This document shows positions 20,701-30,218 of a stretch of 64,000 bases of DNA, piece after piece (the first letter of the stretch is position 1; each line of letters opens with the position of its first letter). Source of the DNA: Trichomonas tenax (lineage: Eukaryota; Parabasalia; Trichomonadida; Trichomonadidae). The translations under genes and the position numbers were made by a program. The notes beneath the pieces were generated by a model, which was given only the letters and a program-made list of their open reading frames with translations, had not been told where the DNA came from and did not search any database. The DNA is taken from positions 1 through 64,000 of the forward strand of contig JALKBU010000184.1 of NCBI GenBank assembly GCA_023091735.1. Reading direction: 5' to 3'.

Positions 20701-22231
20701 AATCTGTTATTAATGTAGCAATATTATGATAATCTGAAATACAAGACTTTGATGCATAAATTACATCTGAATTTTTTGCAGAATAAAGATAATACTGCGG
20801 GTCTGTGGTAGGATGATCTATATATGTTATTTTCTGGTAATAACTCAAATATGAGTTACAATGTGAATTTATTTGCAATAATATTGTCTTAAACATTTTT
20901 TGAAGCAAATTATATTCCAGCACATCTGAGTTCCAAGATAAATAGTATCGGAGACTATGGTTTTGTGAATTATTTAGATGTAACGTTATTTTGAAAATCG
21001 ATGAAATAAATAACTTAATTTGAGCAATTTCTTCAGCGAACGATTGCATGTTATCACAAACATCGCTAAAATTAGTCATTTTTCGTGTTTCTGTTGGAAT
21101 TATTTTTAATATTTTAGTGATTATTTGTAATAACGAATTTATTATGTATTGAATATCCAATGAAGCAGCATCATACTTCACATTCATAAATACTTTGTCC
21201 GATATCATCATAAAACAATGCATTTTGTTGAATTTTTCTATATTTGTTTGATTTAACCTTTCAAGCAATCTAATAAGTTGCTTTAAGTGCTTTGACTTGA
21301 GAATCTTATTTTTCATATATACTGCACATATATTTTGTGCTAAAATACAAATATGCAGTGAATTTGAATTTGATATTTGAAAATCGCAGCATAAATGGTA
21401 CAACAATGTATCAATTTGTATTAGCATTGATGAGTGGTCTATTTTTGGCAATACATTTGTCATTGATATCGATAATTCAATGAATAATGACGAATTTGTT
21501 TGTGGAATGTTATCATATATTATTAACATGTATTCAAACGCTTTCGTTGGTTCATATTTCGAGATTTTATTTGCAATGAACAATAATATATTAAAATAAT
21601 TCAACATCGCTTTTGAACTCATTAATTCGAGATGATTATCGAGTAATTTTTGTGTAAAATCGTGAATAAATGATCTGTATTTCAACTCATTTCGTTCGGT
21701 TATACAAAATATATTGAATATCGTTTGAATTGTGTTAATTGAATTCTGATTTATTGAATCTATTGTTACAACATATGAACTAATGTACGTAGTCAAATAT
21801 CTTCTAACAGCAGAGAATAATGCATTAAAACTTTGCACATTTTGTTGATGATACTGAGTCAAACTTGAATATAAAAGTCCAATAAGCGAATCTAAACGGA
21901 CATTTTCATCAGCAAACAACACTGCAACATCATCTGGATCGAGTGTGAACTGAAAAATATTCAGTATATCAATGAATTTTTGAACTTTGATTTTATCATT
22001 TTCATTCTTGACAACATCATTATTAAATATCGAGCATTTCTTTGATTTTATCAACGAATGAATCTTTGAATTGAATTTTTCTTGGCAATTTGCAAGAGTT
22101 GCGGAATCAAGATCAAAAATCATTTGTTCAATTGTTTCCACGTGTTGCAAATCGAGTTCCATCTTCCCCAAAGCCTTAAAAAACGTGCTCTGACTGGCTG
22201 CTAACGTTCGTTTTGGGGCAGAACTCGACAT
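14747..22231 (-). CDS. Tra1/TRRAP-like PIKK-family pseudokinase
   Basis: This giant intact frame encodes 2494 residues. Most of it is helical-repeat (HEAT/FAT-like) sequence. The last 330 or so residues align by eye with the kinase-like end of Tra1/TRRAP: a segment LDGRLSNGKACRYILSYRD where PIKKs have the GSDG...FLLK strand, a helix WQRILIARVAALSVLQYII, a segment NPFDLMIDFSNASVAVSNL, then FPKLTGHIIKYLGIFDGQMS, and a FATC-like end DYAIPWL. The catalytic GxGDRHxxN and DFG motifs of active PIKKs are absent, as in TRRAP, which is a scaffold in SAGA and NuA4 histone-acetyltransferase complexes that contacts transcription activators. At 2494 residues it is shorter than yeast or human homologues (about 3700-3850). 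Nuclear location is inferred. A different degenerate PIKK is the main alternative. Confidence 0.7.
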   Translation of the reverse strand: MSSSAPKRTLAASQSTFFKALGKMELDLQHVETIEQMIFDLDSATLANCQEKFNSKIHSLIKSKKCSIFNNDVVKNENDKIKVQKFIDILNIFQFTLDPDDVAVLFADENVRLDSLIGLLYSSLTQYHQQNVQSFNALFSAVRRYLTTYISSYVVTIDSINQNSINTIQTIFNIFCITERNELKYRSFIHDFTQKLLDNHLELMSSKAMLNYFNILLFIANKISKYEPTKAFEYMLIIYDNIPQTNSSLFIELSISMTNVLPKIDHSSMLIQIDTLLYHLCCDFQISNSNSLHICILAQNICAVYMKNKILKSKHLKQLIRLLERLNQTNIEKFNKMHCFMMISDKVFMNVKYDAASLDIQYIINSLLQIITKILKIIPTETRKMTNFSDVCDNMQSFAEEIAQIKLFISSIFKITLHLNNSQNHSLRYYLSWNSDVLEYNLLQKMFKTILLQINSHCNSYLSYYQKITYIDHPTTDPQYYLYSAKNSDVIYASKSCISDYHNIATLITDFASNAPVLFIQDVTFTIIEQITEKDSGISFALQYVMFSRLFIQHFFNSTIKLLDRIEYFPTIIKNMASIIQEMSKHHEDHTECTKEVKDIILKIIEVVHSSFQYKNVFDFLMKFTQFSFLIGCYENDIISFRVIGKLLNFTPITYPRTKEYFNLLEYLVAKNPEIVNDDNFMEQFLYFMPENFDKCLEILKKTSFSSDYFANRKYFMKIANICYQNLPNCSPHTRSFIIQMIKTLTPKQFNNLAALTLNADDEVMLSLCNHQYLASIDAQKFITEILDNVEKEVDEFTNEVYNNVVIEMFSHSMTHIRARFVAHMLIDGLVNVFKSPPNDISQIYSKILSKSAFIAYILFSSFQYNVNIEKLATLDIFATSNGIDSIVYDLFLLYEFYPQHNGYISLKIAEFLGQILESKKLASNPYIEFVNSFVIPFATTKYPLYVDSSKTYPEIGCFDKRIQQIFELSSQISFRKEDNTKELKLLINQESIESRIYIANCINPKTTDAKQEIIDLLNDGKFETAGLLLRSFNDISLGIDIDHLIQDLIKNQVDTISLYIYRVKQFSNDALSKIVPIINATTSKGFPIKAIQATLFINILQKEIQNFAFNTLIESDNIEKLLVTNRVDPENVCHEIQQYLDKFSSTLDEPAPYNAKLIDDVNKITEIVLSSDITPHIMSNNEHILPLLKICKCTPSAYHQFCQTIKENAQLFEFIHQHLNNCDIDDLMFLYGFIKDKDNKINPKEFERTLIEKKPSSVLSLILYCKSTIDHVDHRLDSIMRLYFPRMLKYLIKNPGLYNEGYLQYLLEYYHNKFYIGIVELIPEIINTGDPRAMSVVEKFFFDYVTSGKYNRNDIINLASKLEIKYRKMFLLFMAKSVYKFNIKKFSKDPIQCLPYFSLETLFKNAMQDKAGGSYKRLITSLHFYVDDYAVDALANTRLWNSITEDGMKKWRSAYYQFANYPNIVCALFEMIQEDPYESFHTDIFKEVFVHQVLIMRSKSDPNQIYHYSGVINAMIHLIGKSFLKFDKTFQANIAQHIAVTLGEMTKGYIDNWVMFKNKNIFKWINIFIENSFKAMPFVQSVFNVAKDVLPKAHENPKRSKQILECLAFVTRFTSTAIPQELIDIFLNLSLEEKGEIWPYGLLALSGCLDADANLLKKVIPKFYKREIVYRIFPMLNVVDSKNSDKAVALANFAVAFSKSYDVNTSFDPTYFLGIIFEIKSAEIFEIIKKELDYAKNNINLIESRRYIFNLFVAIFSSGIQNKYLKNLVNDSLSYPHVVKVFQNYPAYARFIFERVKNATKMKMVCTIPIMGDNPLTHTTLRENPDQFSEQASIIVAMFSNKQNIKPLETFLRASLNFTLKKLSVSREFYIDIKFGVESVFDNELGQWPALQSSSVEFMSSKITQIPLSSLATLLGYSSIALENSQSKVKTDNFNAKIVRMLKNLFNSTNEAKMNVLNTIDRQVVFTGSLREFMIRAVLAQEFKSALSGNELFNYTLPHCIPQVYHATYKSLRAQWCEVEDPQLESIHQKMFDKSSFLYGCHMKQIKEDVDFANLSAENMKSFILNQISVENYKSDPKLGQHLRAALRLSTSDILLAALYNSGCDPNWSVPFEWSPLFISKRGNIPYVSSAFYLSMQQDFVPTDALPSIEAFRAFISRIDDIKLVREIKNADATDYNTSVNFKKAVMAKQKFTPRTSFLLDPYQPFVIHSSFNSLRAPLIRDNVNLISATASVKLAEDNYITLDGRLSNGKACRYILSYRDNFDSRFHVFCQAISRILKKSPSATLRSMIVSSYSVCKVGNFTMILTNGRPLLPKIGMFKSKSPKVHKKVRENDFLSTKEKCEWQRILIARVAALSVLQYIISSPVPNPFDLMIDFSNASVAVSNLRISIDDEDEYIFPKLTGHIIKYLGIFDGQMSISMQSAAVSMMMFTHNIKVLAHALMGFSVEDTETIEAALDDIGDISKERYAQTYQKINNLIEQGTKEDIDYAIPWL

Positions 22232-22735
22232 TTAAAAAAATTAACATTGCTGCCTCCCCCTCACATTATATTCAGGGTCTTAAAAAATTAAACAGTGTCC
22301 ACGCTCGAAAAAAGATTTTTTTCATGAAACCAATTAAAACTCAAAATCTATAGAAGTTATTTTGCTGAAATTTCCCTATTGTAATATAAACATGATGTTC
22401 AAGCTATTATGAAAGTTTTAACCTTTAAATAATAGTAAATTATACTCAAATAGCATTTTTTGATCCAATGATTCATTTGTGAATATAAGCACATTGAACA
22501 CTTTGGATAAGATAAATATATTCTCCAGCTCAAAAATTATAATTCCATCTATCCTACTGAATCATATATCATTTCATTATCTTATCCACAATATTTAGGA
22601 CCATATAAAAACTAGCAGAAGCGAAATGTTATAAAGGGGGCTGAAAACTAAAACAAGGGAATTTGAAAATTAAATAGGTTGTCCAAAATCTCAATATAAA
22701 GGGCCTCAAAAATCTAAAAGGGGGTTAAGTAAAAT
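22232..22735. promoter_or_regulatory. Divergent promoter region with G-runs
   Basis: This 504-bp spacer separates the divergent TRRAP-like and Sec24-like genes and must hold both promoters. Against an AT-rich background it has short G/C runs near both ends: TGCCTCCCCC at 22251-22260 near the TRRAP-like start, and AAAGGGGG, AAAGGGCC and AAAAGGGGG at about 22633-22724 before the Sec24-like start. AAAGG is the complement of CCTTT, the core of a known trichomonad promoter motif, so a regulatory role is plausible but unproven. Confidence 0.45.
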
Positions 22736-24586
22736 ATGAGTTTTCCATTTGAGCCATCTCGGCCACAACAAAGTCCATATATTCAATGCTCGTACTCATA
22801 TCTTCCGCACAGCCGTTCACTTCACAACGAATTTAAGGCTCCATTGTTCTTCTCTGTGACTCCAATTCCGCCAAACGCCGCTCCGATGCAATTGGACAAT
22901 TTCATACAAGTTGTCGGTCGCTGCAACAATTGTCATGCTTTTGCAAATCCGTTATGCGATTTTAACAATCCAACTTCATACAAATGTAATATTTGCGGTC
23001 AACAAACGAGAATAAGGGAAGGAAGGATATTAAATCCACATCAAAAGACTGAAATCGTGTATGATTGCCGGTTTCCACACTCTGATGAAAAAGCAAAACA
23101 TTTCAGACAGATTGATTACACAAATATCATCTTTGTCGCCGTCCTTGAGTTGAGTGAGTCAACATATCGTGACGACATTTACTTGAATACACTAGATAGA
23201 GTTTATAATGCAATTTCTACAATGACTACAGGCTTTGCGACAATTCTTGTATATAACAATGGCTTACTGATGCCAATGATTAGCGATGATCAGCTTAAAT
23301 TGAACGTTTTCGTCGATTTGGAAGATTTTCATGTCGGACCTTCAGATTACTATTTATTCTCACTTGAAGATCACAGAGAGATTTTCCAGCAGTATGTAGA
23401 AAAGCTTAAGACACTTAAACCACAACCGGTTCGTCATTCATTACTTGAAATTATGAAAGTTTTGCACACAATCGTTGATGAGGACCTTGTCAATCCAATG
23501 ATACTATGTTCCGAGTGCCAAATTGGTACACCTGATGAATTTCGCTTAATGGCAAACAGAACACTTCAAAACTATGATACATGTGATATTATTGCTGTTG
23601 AATCTGTAAAAGCAGCCAATGACTTCTCTTCTATCTTCAATTACATGTCCATGCTCTACGGGTACTTGAGATTCTACAAACGAGCTGAAGCTGATGACAT
23701 TCCGCTCGATTTTGTCAACAGATTATTCCAATCGCATTTATACAACTGCTCACTTGTTATCAATCTTCCGCCATGTCTAAAGCTTATTGATATTCATGGC
23801 GCCGGCCTAAGAGATGGCTCTAATCACTATATCATGCCGATTGTTTGCACTGGCGATACAGTTTTCATTGAAGCCGATTACAACACATCATATCTCCCTC
23901 CAATTGTTGATGTTCAGGTTGTCGCAAGATTTGAAGATACAAGAGTGAAAAGATTTGCAAGAGTGATTAATCTGAGAATGAGTACAAGAAACACATCAGT
24001 TGATGTGTTTAACACAATGAATCATGATGTTTTGCTTGCATGTGTTATCTCGAAAGCAATATCAAATACAAGACCAGATGGATATCAAGCGCGTGCTGAT
24101 GCTATTCAGAGTTTTGCTAAGACTTTTCTTCCAGCAAATGAAGTCCATATTCGCAACCAAGTTCCTGCAAGGCGTGGCCGTATACGCCAGCTCCTTACAA
24201 TTGCTCCTGCTGTTTTGAATGATATTGGCGCAGCTCTTATATTTGGACATACAGTTGAAGAACTTGTGGGATATTTATCACCGGAATGCTGGATAATCAG
24301 GACTGACAATGCCGCAAGCGAAGTCATGATGCTCAGCGATGTCAAGGGAATTCCATATGGATCAGCACTTCTCGTGAGAATGAGCTCTATGAAGGCATAC
24401 ATTTTCGTCGACGATCAAGCAACATCCAACAATATTATGACTGCTTTATCAGACACCTCAAGCATTGCCTGCCGTGAGGTTATTGACAAGGTAGGAAGCG
24501 CCCGTGTTATCATCATTTGCAGAGAAATCAATTCATCACATCCCCTCGTTTCATATACATACACAATGATGAACAGCTTGAAATAA
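22736..24586 (+). CDS. Sec24-like COPII coat protein
   Basis: The product is 616 residues and matches the Sec23/Sec24 family in order. It has a zinc finger with C63, C66, C84 and C87 (CNNC ... CNIC, 17 residues between pairs), a trunk domain starting with INTLDRV-type helices around 130-350 (NIIFVAVLELSES, TTGFATILVYNNG), a beta-sandwich, a helical domain around 430-500 and a gelsolin-like end. Sec24 selects cargo for COPII vesicles leaving the endoplasmic reticulum. The weak trunk similarity and lack of a long Pro/Gln-rich N-terminal tail make it shorter than most Sec24 proteins (about 750-1100). Sec24 is preferred over Sec23, but the choice is by eye. It is divergent from the TRRAP-like gene. 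The stop is embedded in ATAAAC, close to the TAAA poly(A) signal known in trichomonads. Confidence 0.75.
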   Translation: MSFPFEPSRPQQSPYIQCSYSYLPHSRSLHNEFKAPLFFSVTPIPPNAAPMQLDNFIQVVGRCNNCHAFANPLCDFNNPTSYKCNICGQQTRIREGRILNPHQKTEIVYDCRFPHSDEKAKHFRQIDYTNIIFVAVLELSESTYRDDIYLNTLDRVYNAISTMTTGFATILVYNNGLLMPMISDDQLKLNVFVDLEDFHVGPSDYYLFSLEDHREIFQQYVEKLKTLKPQPVRHSLLEIMKVLHTIVDEDLVNPMILCSECQIGTPDEFRLMANRTLQNYDTCDIIAVESVKAANDFSSIFNYMSMLYGYLRFYKRAEADDIPLDFVNRLFQSHLYNCSLVINLPPCLKLIDIHGAGLRDGSNHYIMPIVCTGDTVFIEADYNTSYLPPIVDVQVVARFEDTRVKRFARVINLRMSTRNTSVDVFNTMNHDVLLACVISKAISNTRPDGYQARADAIQSFAKTFLPANEVHIRNQVPARRGRIRQLLTIAPAVLNDIGAALIFGHTVEELVGYLSPECWIIRTDNAASEVMMLSDVKGIPYGSALLVRMSSMKAYIFVDDQATSNNIMTALSDTSSIACREVIDKVGSARVIIICREINSSHPLVSYTYTMMNSLK

Positions 24587-24914
24587 ACTATATATTTGTT
24601 ATATTAATAAATAAAGAATTTTAAAACATATCATTTTTTAAAAGATATCTTGCATTTAAGCAAAAATTAGACATTAAATATCAAACTGAATGTTGTAAAT
24701 CACAGCTATATGAATATTGCTGTCGCATTTACATATTATGCGTGTTTCAATATTTCGTGATTCAATATAATGGTGAAATGAGAGCAGTTCAATTCCTTTT
24801 TCCATATGGTGATATCTTTAATAAACAAAAATATGGAAAAGGAAATTTACACAACATTTTTGATTTTACATGTCAGATAAGAAAAAGTGCTCGTTTAAAA
24901 TTTCATTTTAAAAG
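24587..24914. other. Intergenic region before the importin-like gene
   Basis: AT-rich spacer. Its only notable content is the TTTACATGTCA motif 40 bp before the next start codon. A short frame crossing into the next gene has no supporting features. Confidence 0.6.
24865..24875 (+). promoter_or_regulatory. TTTACATGTCA motif before importin-like gene
   Basis: An exact copy of the recurrent 11-bp motif, with its TCA end 39 nt before the ATG. TCA is the core of the trichomonad initiator, so this may be the transcription start element. Confidence 0.5.
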
Positions 24915-27653
24915 ATGTATTCCACTGAATTTATTCCAACATCAGAGTTCATAAATCAAGTGAACGACTTTATTGGTGCTGATGTTGACAAATCTGCAAA
25001 AGCGTGGGCATTTTTGCTTGATTTATCGAAAAATCATCCGATTTATTATCTTAAAACATGCATTGAACTATTAAATGACATTGAAACATATTCAGCAGAT
25101 GTTGGTGCATTCGCTGCGACAGAAATTAAGCGATTTTTCACAGAAAATTCTAATCGACCAATATCAAAGATTGAAGATGAATGGTTTTCAGAGAAGTCAT
25201 CACAATTAAATATACGAAATTCAACAAAAAATGCGCTTTTATCCGGATTGTGTTCAAATGAAGCAAATATTCGATCTTTATCTGCATATTCTATTATTTC
25301 AATTTTAAAAATTGAACCAGAAACATTCGAACCATTCTCAGAGATGTTGATTGGACTACTTAAAAAAGAGGAAGTACCTGAAATTGTCATGATTAGTGTT
25401 CTAGAACTCTTTACACAGCTTTTGGAGCAAAATTATATAGAAAAGAACTATCCAATGGAGCTGCCGAGTGTAATAATTGAATTAATAGAGTTTTGCAAAT
25501 ATATTCTCCCGCAATCGGAAATTCAAAATTCTTCAAAAATACAAGGATTCAAGTTCGTTGACATGTTGATTCAGCATTGCCATCTCCTTCTCTGCAATCA
25601 ATCATTAATATACTTCTTTATCGATGAAGGAATCCAATTATATTTTAATTTGAAGCCAATTAAGCAAAAATCATTGAGAATTCAAGTATTGCATACACTA
25701 TACCAAATATTTTCTACGTACTATCATTTAGAGCCAGAATTTCAATATTTATATAAATTTAAAGAATTTTTCACTCATTGCTTAAAATGCACAGACGAAG
25801 ATCATGCACAAGCGCAGGCAAAGTACAATGCTAAGCTCGACAAAATGAAGAAATATCTCGAAGAAAAATGTCAAAATGGTGAAACTTTAACTGATAGAGA
25901 TAAATGGCAACTTGAGAACATCAAACTTAAAGATATTCATGAAAAGGTCACTCCTGTTTTGTATTTGCTTGAAAGCTGTGCTGGATATGAATATAATCTA
26001 GCTAAAACACAACAGCAATACCATTTCTTCATTCAAAGTTTTGCAAATGAATTAATTCCGTTTTTGCTTCATTTAATGCTTCCATCAAATCCTAATGATG
26101 AAAATATTGAAGATCCAAATGACGAAGAGCCATCTTACTTTGCAACAAATGCTCTCAACAATGTTGTTAAGACATCAAAAGAAATTGCTTGGCAAATAAT
26201 TCCTGATATCGCAGACAGAGTAATATCTTCGCAGCCTTCGACAGGAGATGTTTTAGTAACACTAAATTGCATTGCTGCATTAACATTTGGACCAACATTG
26301 GAACAAGGGGCTCCATGGATATATGAACACACAGTTCATGGAATTGTTCAATATTTCGCGAGAATTTCAAACTTAAGAATTGTTGAATCCGCTCTTTACA
26401 CCATTTGGAGAGTTTTAAAGAAATATTTTTTGAATGTCGAAAACGACTTTTCTGGAATATTTCAAATAATCAAACTCCACAATGGCCGTTCCCGATTGAT
26501 TCGAGTGAGATTGACTGACATTCTAAAAGTATCCCTCAAAGCAATGATGGTTCAAAATCCAGCAATGTTTAATCAGTATTTCAATGATATATACACAGTT
26601 GTTGCTATTCTTGCAGCGCCTGATGACGATGAACGAAATTTCCTTGTTGAACCGTACAAAGTCTTCGGTGATGCAATTTTAGAAATGGAACAATCAGAAG
26701 AAAATTTGACAATGCTTTTGAACTTTATTGAACATAATATCAAAGAAATGACTGGAAAAGGAACTATTGCTAAACCAACAGCCTTCAAGATGACAGTCCA
26801 CGTCATTCTTATTGCTGCACTGTGCGCTAAGCTGAAAGGGCAACTCGCATCTCACTCCGATGAAATTTTATCAGCGTTGATTTCAACGCTCTCGAAATAT
26901 GACAGAGAACTTTGGGCAGATACAATTGCAGCAATATCTTATCTCATTGCAAGTAACAGCGTGAGCTCTGGCCACTATTTCAGACTCATTGAGTGTTTAG
27001 ACATTATTATGGACAACGGGGATCAAAAGTTGCGTGTAATAACACTCCGATTAATTGGACGATATATTTCTATTTCCAAGCCTCCAATTGCTGATTTATC
27101 CAACAAATACATTGAAAAATTAATGAAAATCGCAGAGGAATCAAGTTATGATCCAGATGAGATCATCAATGTAATGGTGGCTGTTCAGCAAATAACAAGA
27201 TCATTAACAAGGCCAAGTGATGATCTTTTGACAAATTTGGTGAAATTTATTCATGACATTGTTGCAAACATTGGTCCATGCGATAATACAAAGTTATCAA
27301 AGCTCGGAGCTCTCATTTTGAGCACTTTTTATGCAATGACTGTGAGATTGGTTAAATCAATTCCAACATTCGTCAAAGATAATTATCAAGATATGGGCAA
27401 ATTCATTTTATTCCTTCATGAAAGAAATGTCGTCGTTGATAATGAAAAGCAGACAGTGACTGTTGCAAGCAATGAGATATTAGCTATTTCATGCCAACTC
27501 CTTAAAGCATTTGGATTATCACTTGGAAAGAAAGCAAATGTTTTCCTCAATAAGAGAAACTTTATTGAAATTCTCAATCTCGCATGCGAATCAACAATTC
27601 CCGAAATCCAGCAGGTAGGCATTCAAGCCAAAAAGGTTATACAATCATTATAA
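24915..27653 (+). CDS. Importin-beta-like karyopherin (HEAT repeats)
   Basis: The product is 912 residues, helical throughout and close to the usual length of importin-beta1 (about 860-900). The N-terminus resembles the importin-beta N domain (for example GAFAATEIKRFFTENS, then SIISILKIEPETFEPFSEML). The middle keeps the HEAT pattern with an acidic insertion (about 395-410, NPNDENIEDPNDEE), and the later repeats include DVLVTLNCIAALTFGPT and an Arg at an ending helix. Karyopherins bind cargo or importin-alpha and Ran-GTP and shuttle through the nuclear pore. Which karyopherin this is (Kap95-type or a paralogue) is not resolved. The gene follows Sec24 in the same direction but has its own upstream motif, so it is probably an independent unit. 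Confidence 0.65.
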   Translation: MYSTEFIPTSEFINQVNDFIGADVDKSAKAWAFLLDLSKNHPIYYLKTCIELLNDIETYSADVGAFAATEIKRFFTENSNRPISKIEDEWFSEKSSQLNIRNSTKNALLSGLCSNEANIRSLSAYSIISILKIEPETFEPFSEMLIGLLKKEEVPEIVMISVLELFTQLLEQNYIEKNYPMELPSVIIELIEFCKYILPQSEIQNSSKIQGFKFVDMLIQHCHLLLCNQSLIYFFIDEGIQLYFNLKPIKQKSLRIQVLHTLYQIFSTYYHLEPEFQYLYKFKEFFTHCLKCTDEDHAQAQAKYNAKLDKMKKYLEEKCQNGETLTDRDKWQLENIKLKDIHEKVTPVLYLLESCAGYEYNLAKTQQQYHFFIQSFANELIPFLLHLMLPSNPNDENIEDPNDEEPSYFATNALNNVVKTSKEIAWQIIPDIADRVISSQPSTGDVLVTLNCIAALTFGPTLEQGAPWIYEHTVHGIVQYFARISNLRIVESALYTIWRVLKKYFLNVENDFSGIFQIIKLHNGRSRLIRVRLTDILKVSLKAMMVQNPAMFNQYFNDIYTVVAILAAPDDDERNFLVEPYKVFGDAILEMEQSEENLTMLLNFIEHNIKEMTGKGTIAKPTAFKMTVHVILIAALCAKLKGQLASHSDEILSALISTLSKYDRELWADTIAAISYLIASNSVSSGHYFRLIECLDIIMDNGDQKLRVITLRLIGRYISISKPPIADLSNKYIEKLMKIAEESSYDPDEIINVMVAVQQITRSLTRPSDDLLTNLVKFIHDIVANIGPCDNTKLSKLGALILSTFYAMTVRLVKSIPTFVKDNYQDMGKFILFLHERNVVVDNEKQTVTVASNEILAISCQLLKAFGLSLGKKANVFLNKRNFIEILNLACESTIPEIQQVGIQAKKVIQSL

Positions 27654-28260
27654 TATATTACATTTGTTTATTTTTTTTTTTTTTAAAAAAAGTATGATGT
27701 TAGTTTTTAACAATAACATTTATTTAGACAAAAAAGTAAATTTAATATATTCACTATGAATTGACCTTAATATTCATCTTCTCAGAAGCTACACAGTATA
27801 TATTAATTTCAATTCATTGGTGTTCAATTTATTAATAAAATATTTTTAGTTTTTTTTTAAAGAAATGCTTTCGAAGAAATTTTCTGAATTTTTTCAGAGC
27901 TAATTGATAAACATTAAATTTAACTCTAATACTTTAAAACCATAGTTCATGATGTATTTTACAGAAATAGAAGAAAGCAACAAAATCCATTTCTTCCTCA
28001 GGAAATTCGCTTATGAAATGTTGACAAAATAAGAATCGCATTTATCAAATGTATCAATGCCATTTAGTTCAAACATACTAAACTTGAGCCTAAAACTATG
28101 ACAACTAGCAGCTAATCCCATTATATATAGTGAAAGTTATAAACTTGAAGACTTAAAAGTGTAATCATATCGAAATTAAGTTAGGAAATATTCAAGTTAA
28201 AATTTGAAGCATTCTAAATAATGAATTATTTGCTCTGTGTGGTAAAGTTCAATATTCAAG
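27654..28260. other. AT-rich intergenic region
   Basis: It begins with a long T-run just after the importin-like stop, then AT-rich sequence up to the kinase pseudogene. No gene or RNA was recognised. Confidence 0.5.
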
Positions 28261-29441
28261 TTGCTGAATAAATTATTGCTTGATATTTTCCATGCCAAAA
28301 TTTTACTTTTCTTTGACTACAAAAATAGTCAAATTTTAGCAAGTCAAAAAAAGGAAAGTTGTATCAAAATACGTAACGGTAATAACGGTAAATGCAAGTG
28401 TATCATCGAAGGTGAATTCTATTTATTTAGGAAAGAAGTCATTAAATACAAACAAGAGAATAAGAAAGCTGAATTTCTAGATGAACTTGAGCTTTACGAG
28501 AAAACAAAAGATTTCAGGCTGCTGCCAAAGCTCTTTTCATATGAAGACCGCAAATCGTTTACACTCGATTTCGTTCCAGGATGCAAGTTATTTGATTCTA
28601 GGGATCTCGATGTATTCCTAAAACTTAATTTGGGCATCAATACCCAATAGCATATCTCCTTTTTGTTCAGCTGGGCCAAATTCATTCAGTAGGTTTTGTA
28701 CATCGCGATATATCTCCAAATGGATCCATTCTGGATTCCTCACATCATTGACTATGGTGATTGTCGAATTGTGTGCACATGTCCAATTCTCTCCTCCAAG
28801 AATCACAGAAATGGAATTTATTCTGCACCAGAAATTTGCATGTCGAGGAATTTTTCAAAATCAAGTGATGTTTATGCATTAGGGTGCACTTTGTTTTATT
28901 TGTTTACCAGCAAAGAACCATACTCCAAGAAAACTCCAGATCAAGGAGAAATTGAGAACAGAAAATATATACTTGAGATGATGAAAAAGGAATTAGATGA
29001 ATTTAAAAAGAACTTAAATTCAAATTCACTCAAATTTTTGCTTGAAAATCAAAAATTAGTTGAAGATTTGGCCATGTGCACAGCACAAGATTACGAAGAA
29101 TAAGACGAAGAATTAACGAAAGATATCAAATCTTCTATCAATGGAGCCATTGCCGCAAACGAGAATTAATGAAGTCCAAGGAAAAAATGTTCGGCACTTC
29201 TGATGAAGAAATGATGGCTGCTGATTATCCTTTATCAGAAATCATACTAAAATGCATTGACCATGATCCAAAGGATCGTCCAAGTGCTGAAGCTGTTGCA
29301 GATTATATTTTTAAAGAAGCTCAAAAGCTTAAAGAGAACGAATCCTTTAAGGAACTTATTGCTAAGCCCGACAATCCTCCTGAGCGTTATGGCACTAAGG
29401 AATTAGTCAAATTAGCACGAATGGAAAAAATGATGATATAA
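28261..29441 (+). pseudogene. Decayed protein-kinase pseudogene
   Basis: Kinase-like sequence is spread over different frames with stops between. The first segment (to 28650) has an N-lobe-like stretch ending in DVFLKLNLGI. A second frame carries QLGQIHSVGFVHRDISPNGS, with the HRD codons at 28701-28709. A third frame carries IDYGDCR (DYG at the DFG position), YSAPEI and SSDVYALGCTLFYLF. A final segment after the stop at 29101 has DHDPKDRPSAEAVADYIF, the end of the C-lobe, up to 29441. At least three frame changes or stops separate them: near 28640, near 28735 and at 29101. No ATG with good context was found at the left. It is a broken member of the large trichomonad kinase families, whose parent is not identified. 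An assembly error is less likely given several lesions. Confidence 0.7.
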
Positions 29442-30218
29442 TTTGCATTTTGTGATTCATGTTTTGATTGTGTATATGGATGTTTGTCGGTTTCTTGTAA
29501 TAAAACATATTTTACAAAATTTGATTGTGATGACAGCTAAATAATATTGATATTTCATAATAAGCACTGCAAAACATCATATCTAACCATTCAATATCTA
29601 ACACACTTTGAGATGTAATTCATTTATCTTTCTATTTCTAAGAAAATGATGAACATTCTAATGGAGCTATCAGCACAGTATTCTTATACAATAAATTGCT
29701 GTCAGATTCTCAAAGTAAATTCTATATTGTGTAAGTATTATTAAAGATATAAAATGAAAATAAAGAATCCATCCCCAAGGCAATAAGAAAACTCATCAAC
29801 AACCAGAATATCTCTTAGAACAACTTAGAAAAGATTTATTATGCAATCATAAATTAGCAAGTCCGACTAGTTCGTGTATGGGTAAAGCTAATGAAAGATG
29901 ATACATTTATAATATTGGCAATGATCAAATCAAAAAAGGATTTTCACTCTTTAAGGTTATCTTTCGGAGCAAAAGAGTTGAATGTATCTTTATACTAGAT
30001 TGAGTAACAGCTAACCACTAGATGAGCATATGTATTGAATCAGTTAGAAACTCACCCCACATAACTAACTTGAAGTTATTAGTGTTTTTTTAAAAAAGGA
30101 ATTTTGCATTTTTTAGCGAGCGAAATTTAATAAAAGTCTTTGATCAAAAATTTAACATTTAAAGTCTATAGACAACAAAATAAATGAATTTCAACAAAAA
30201 AGTAACTGATGTAAGACA
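29442..30218. other. AT-rich intergenic region
   Basis: Nearly 780 bp without a convincing frame, RNA gene or repeat. It ends with the leader of the SAXO-like gene. Confidence 0.5.

Noticed and set aside
24742..24954. 70-codon frame overlapping the importin-like start
   Set aside because: It overlaps the supported gene in another frame and contains the promoter motif; not coding.
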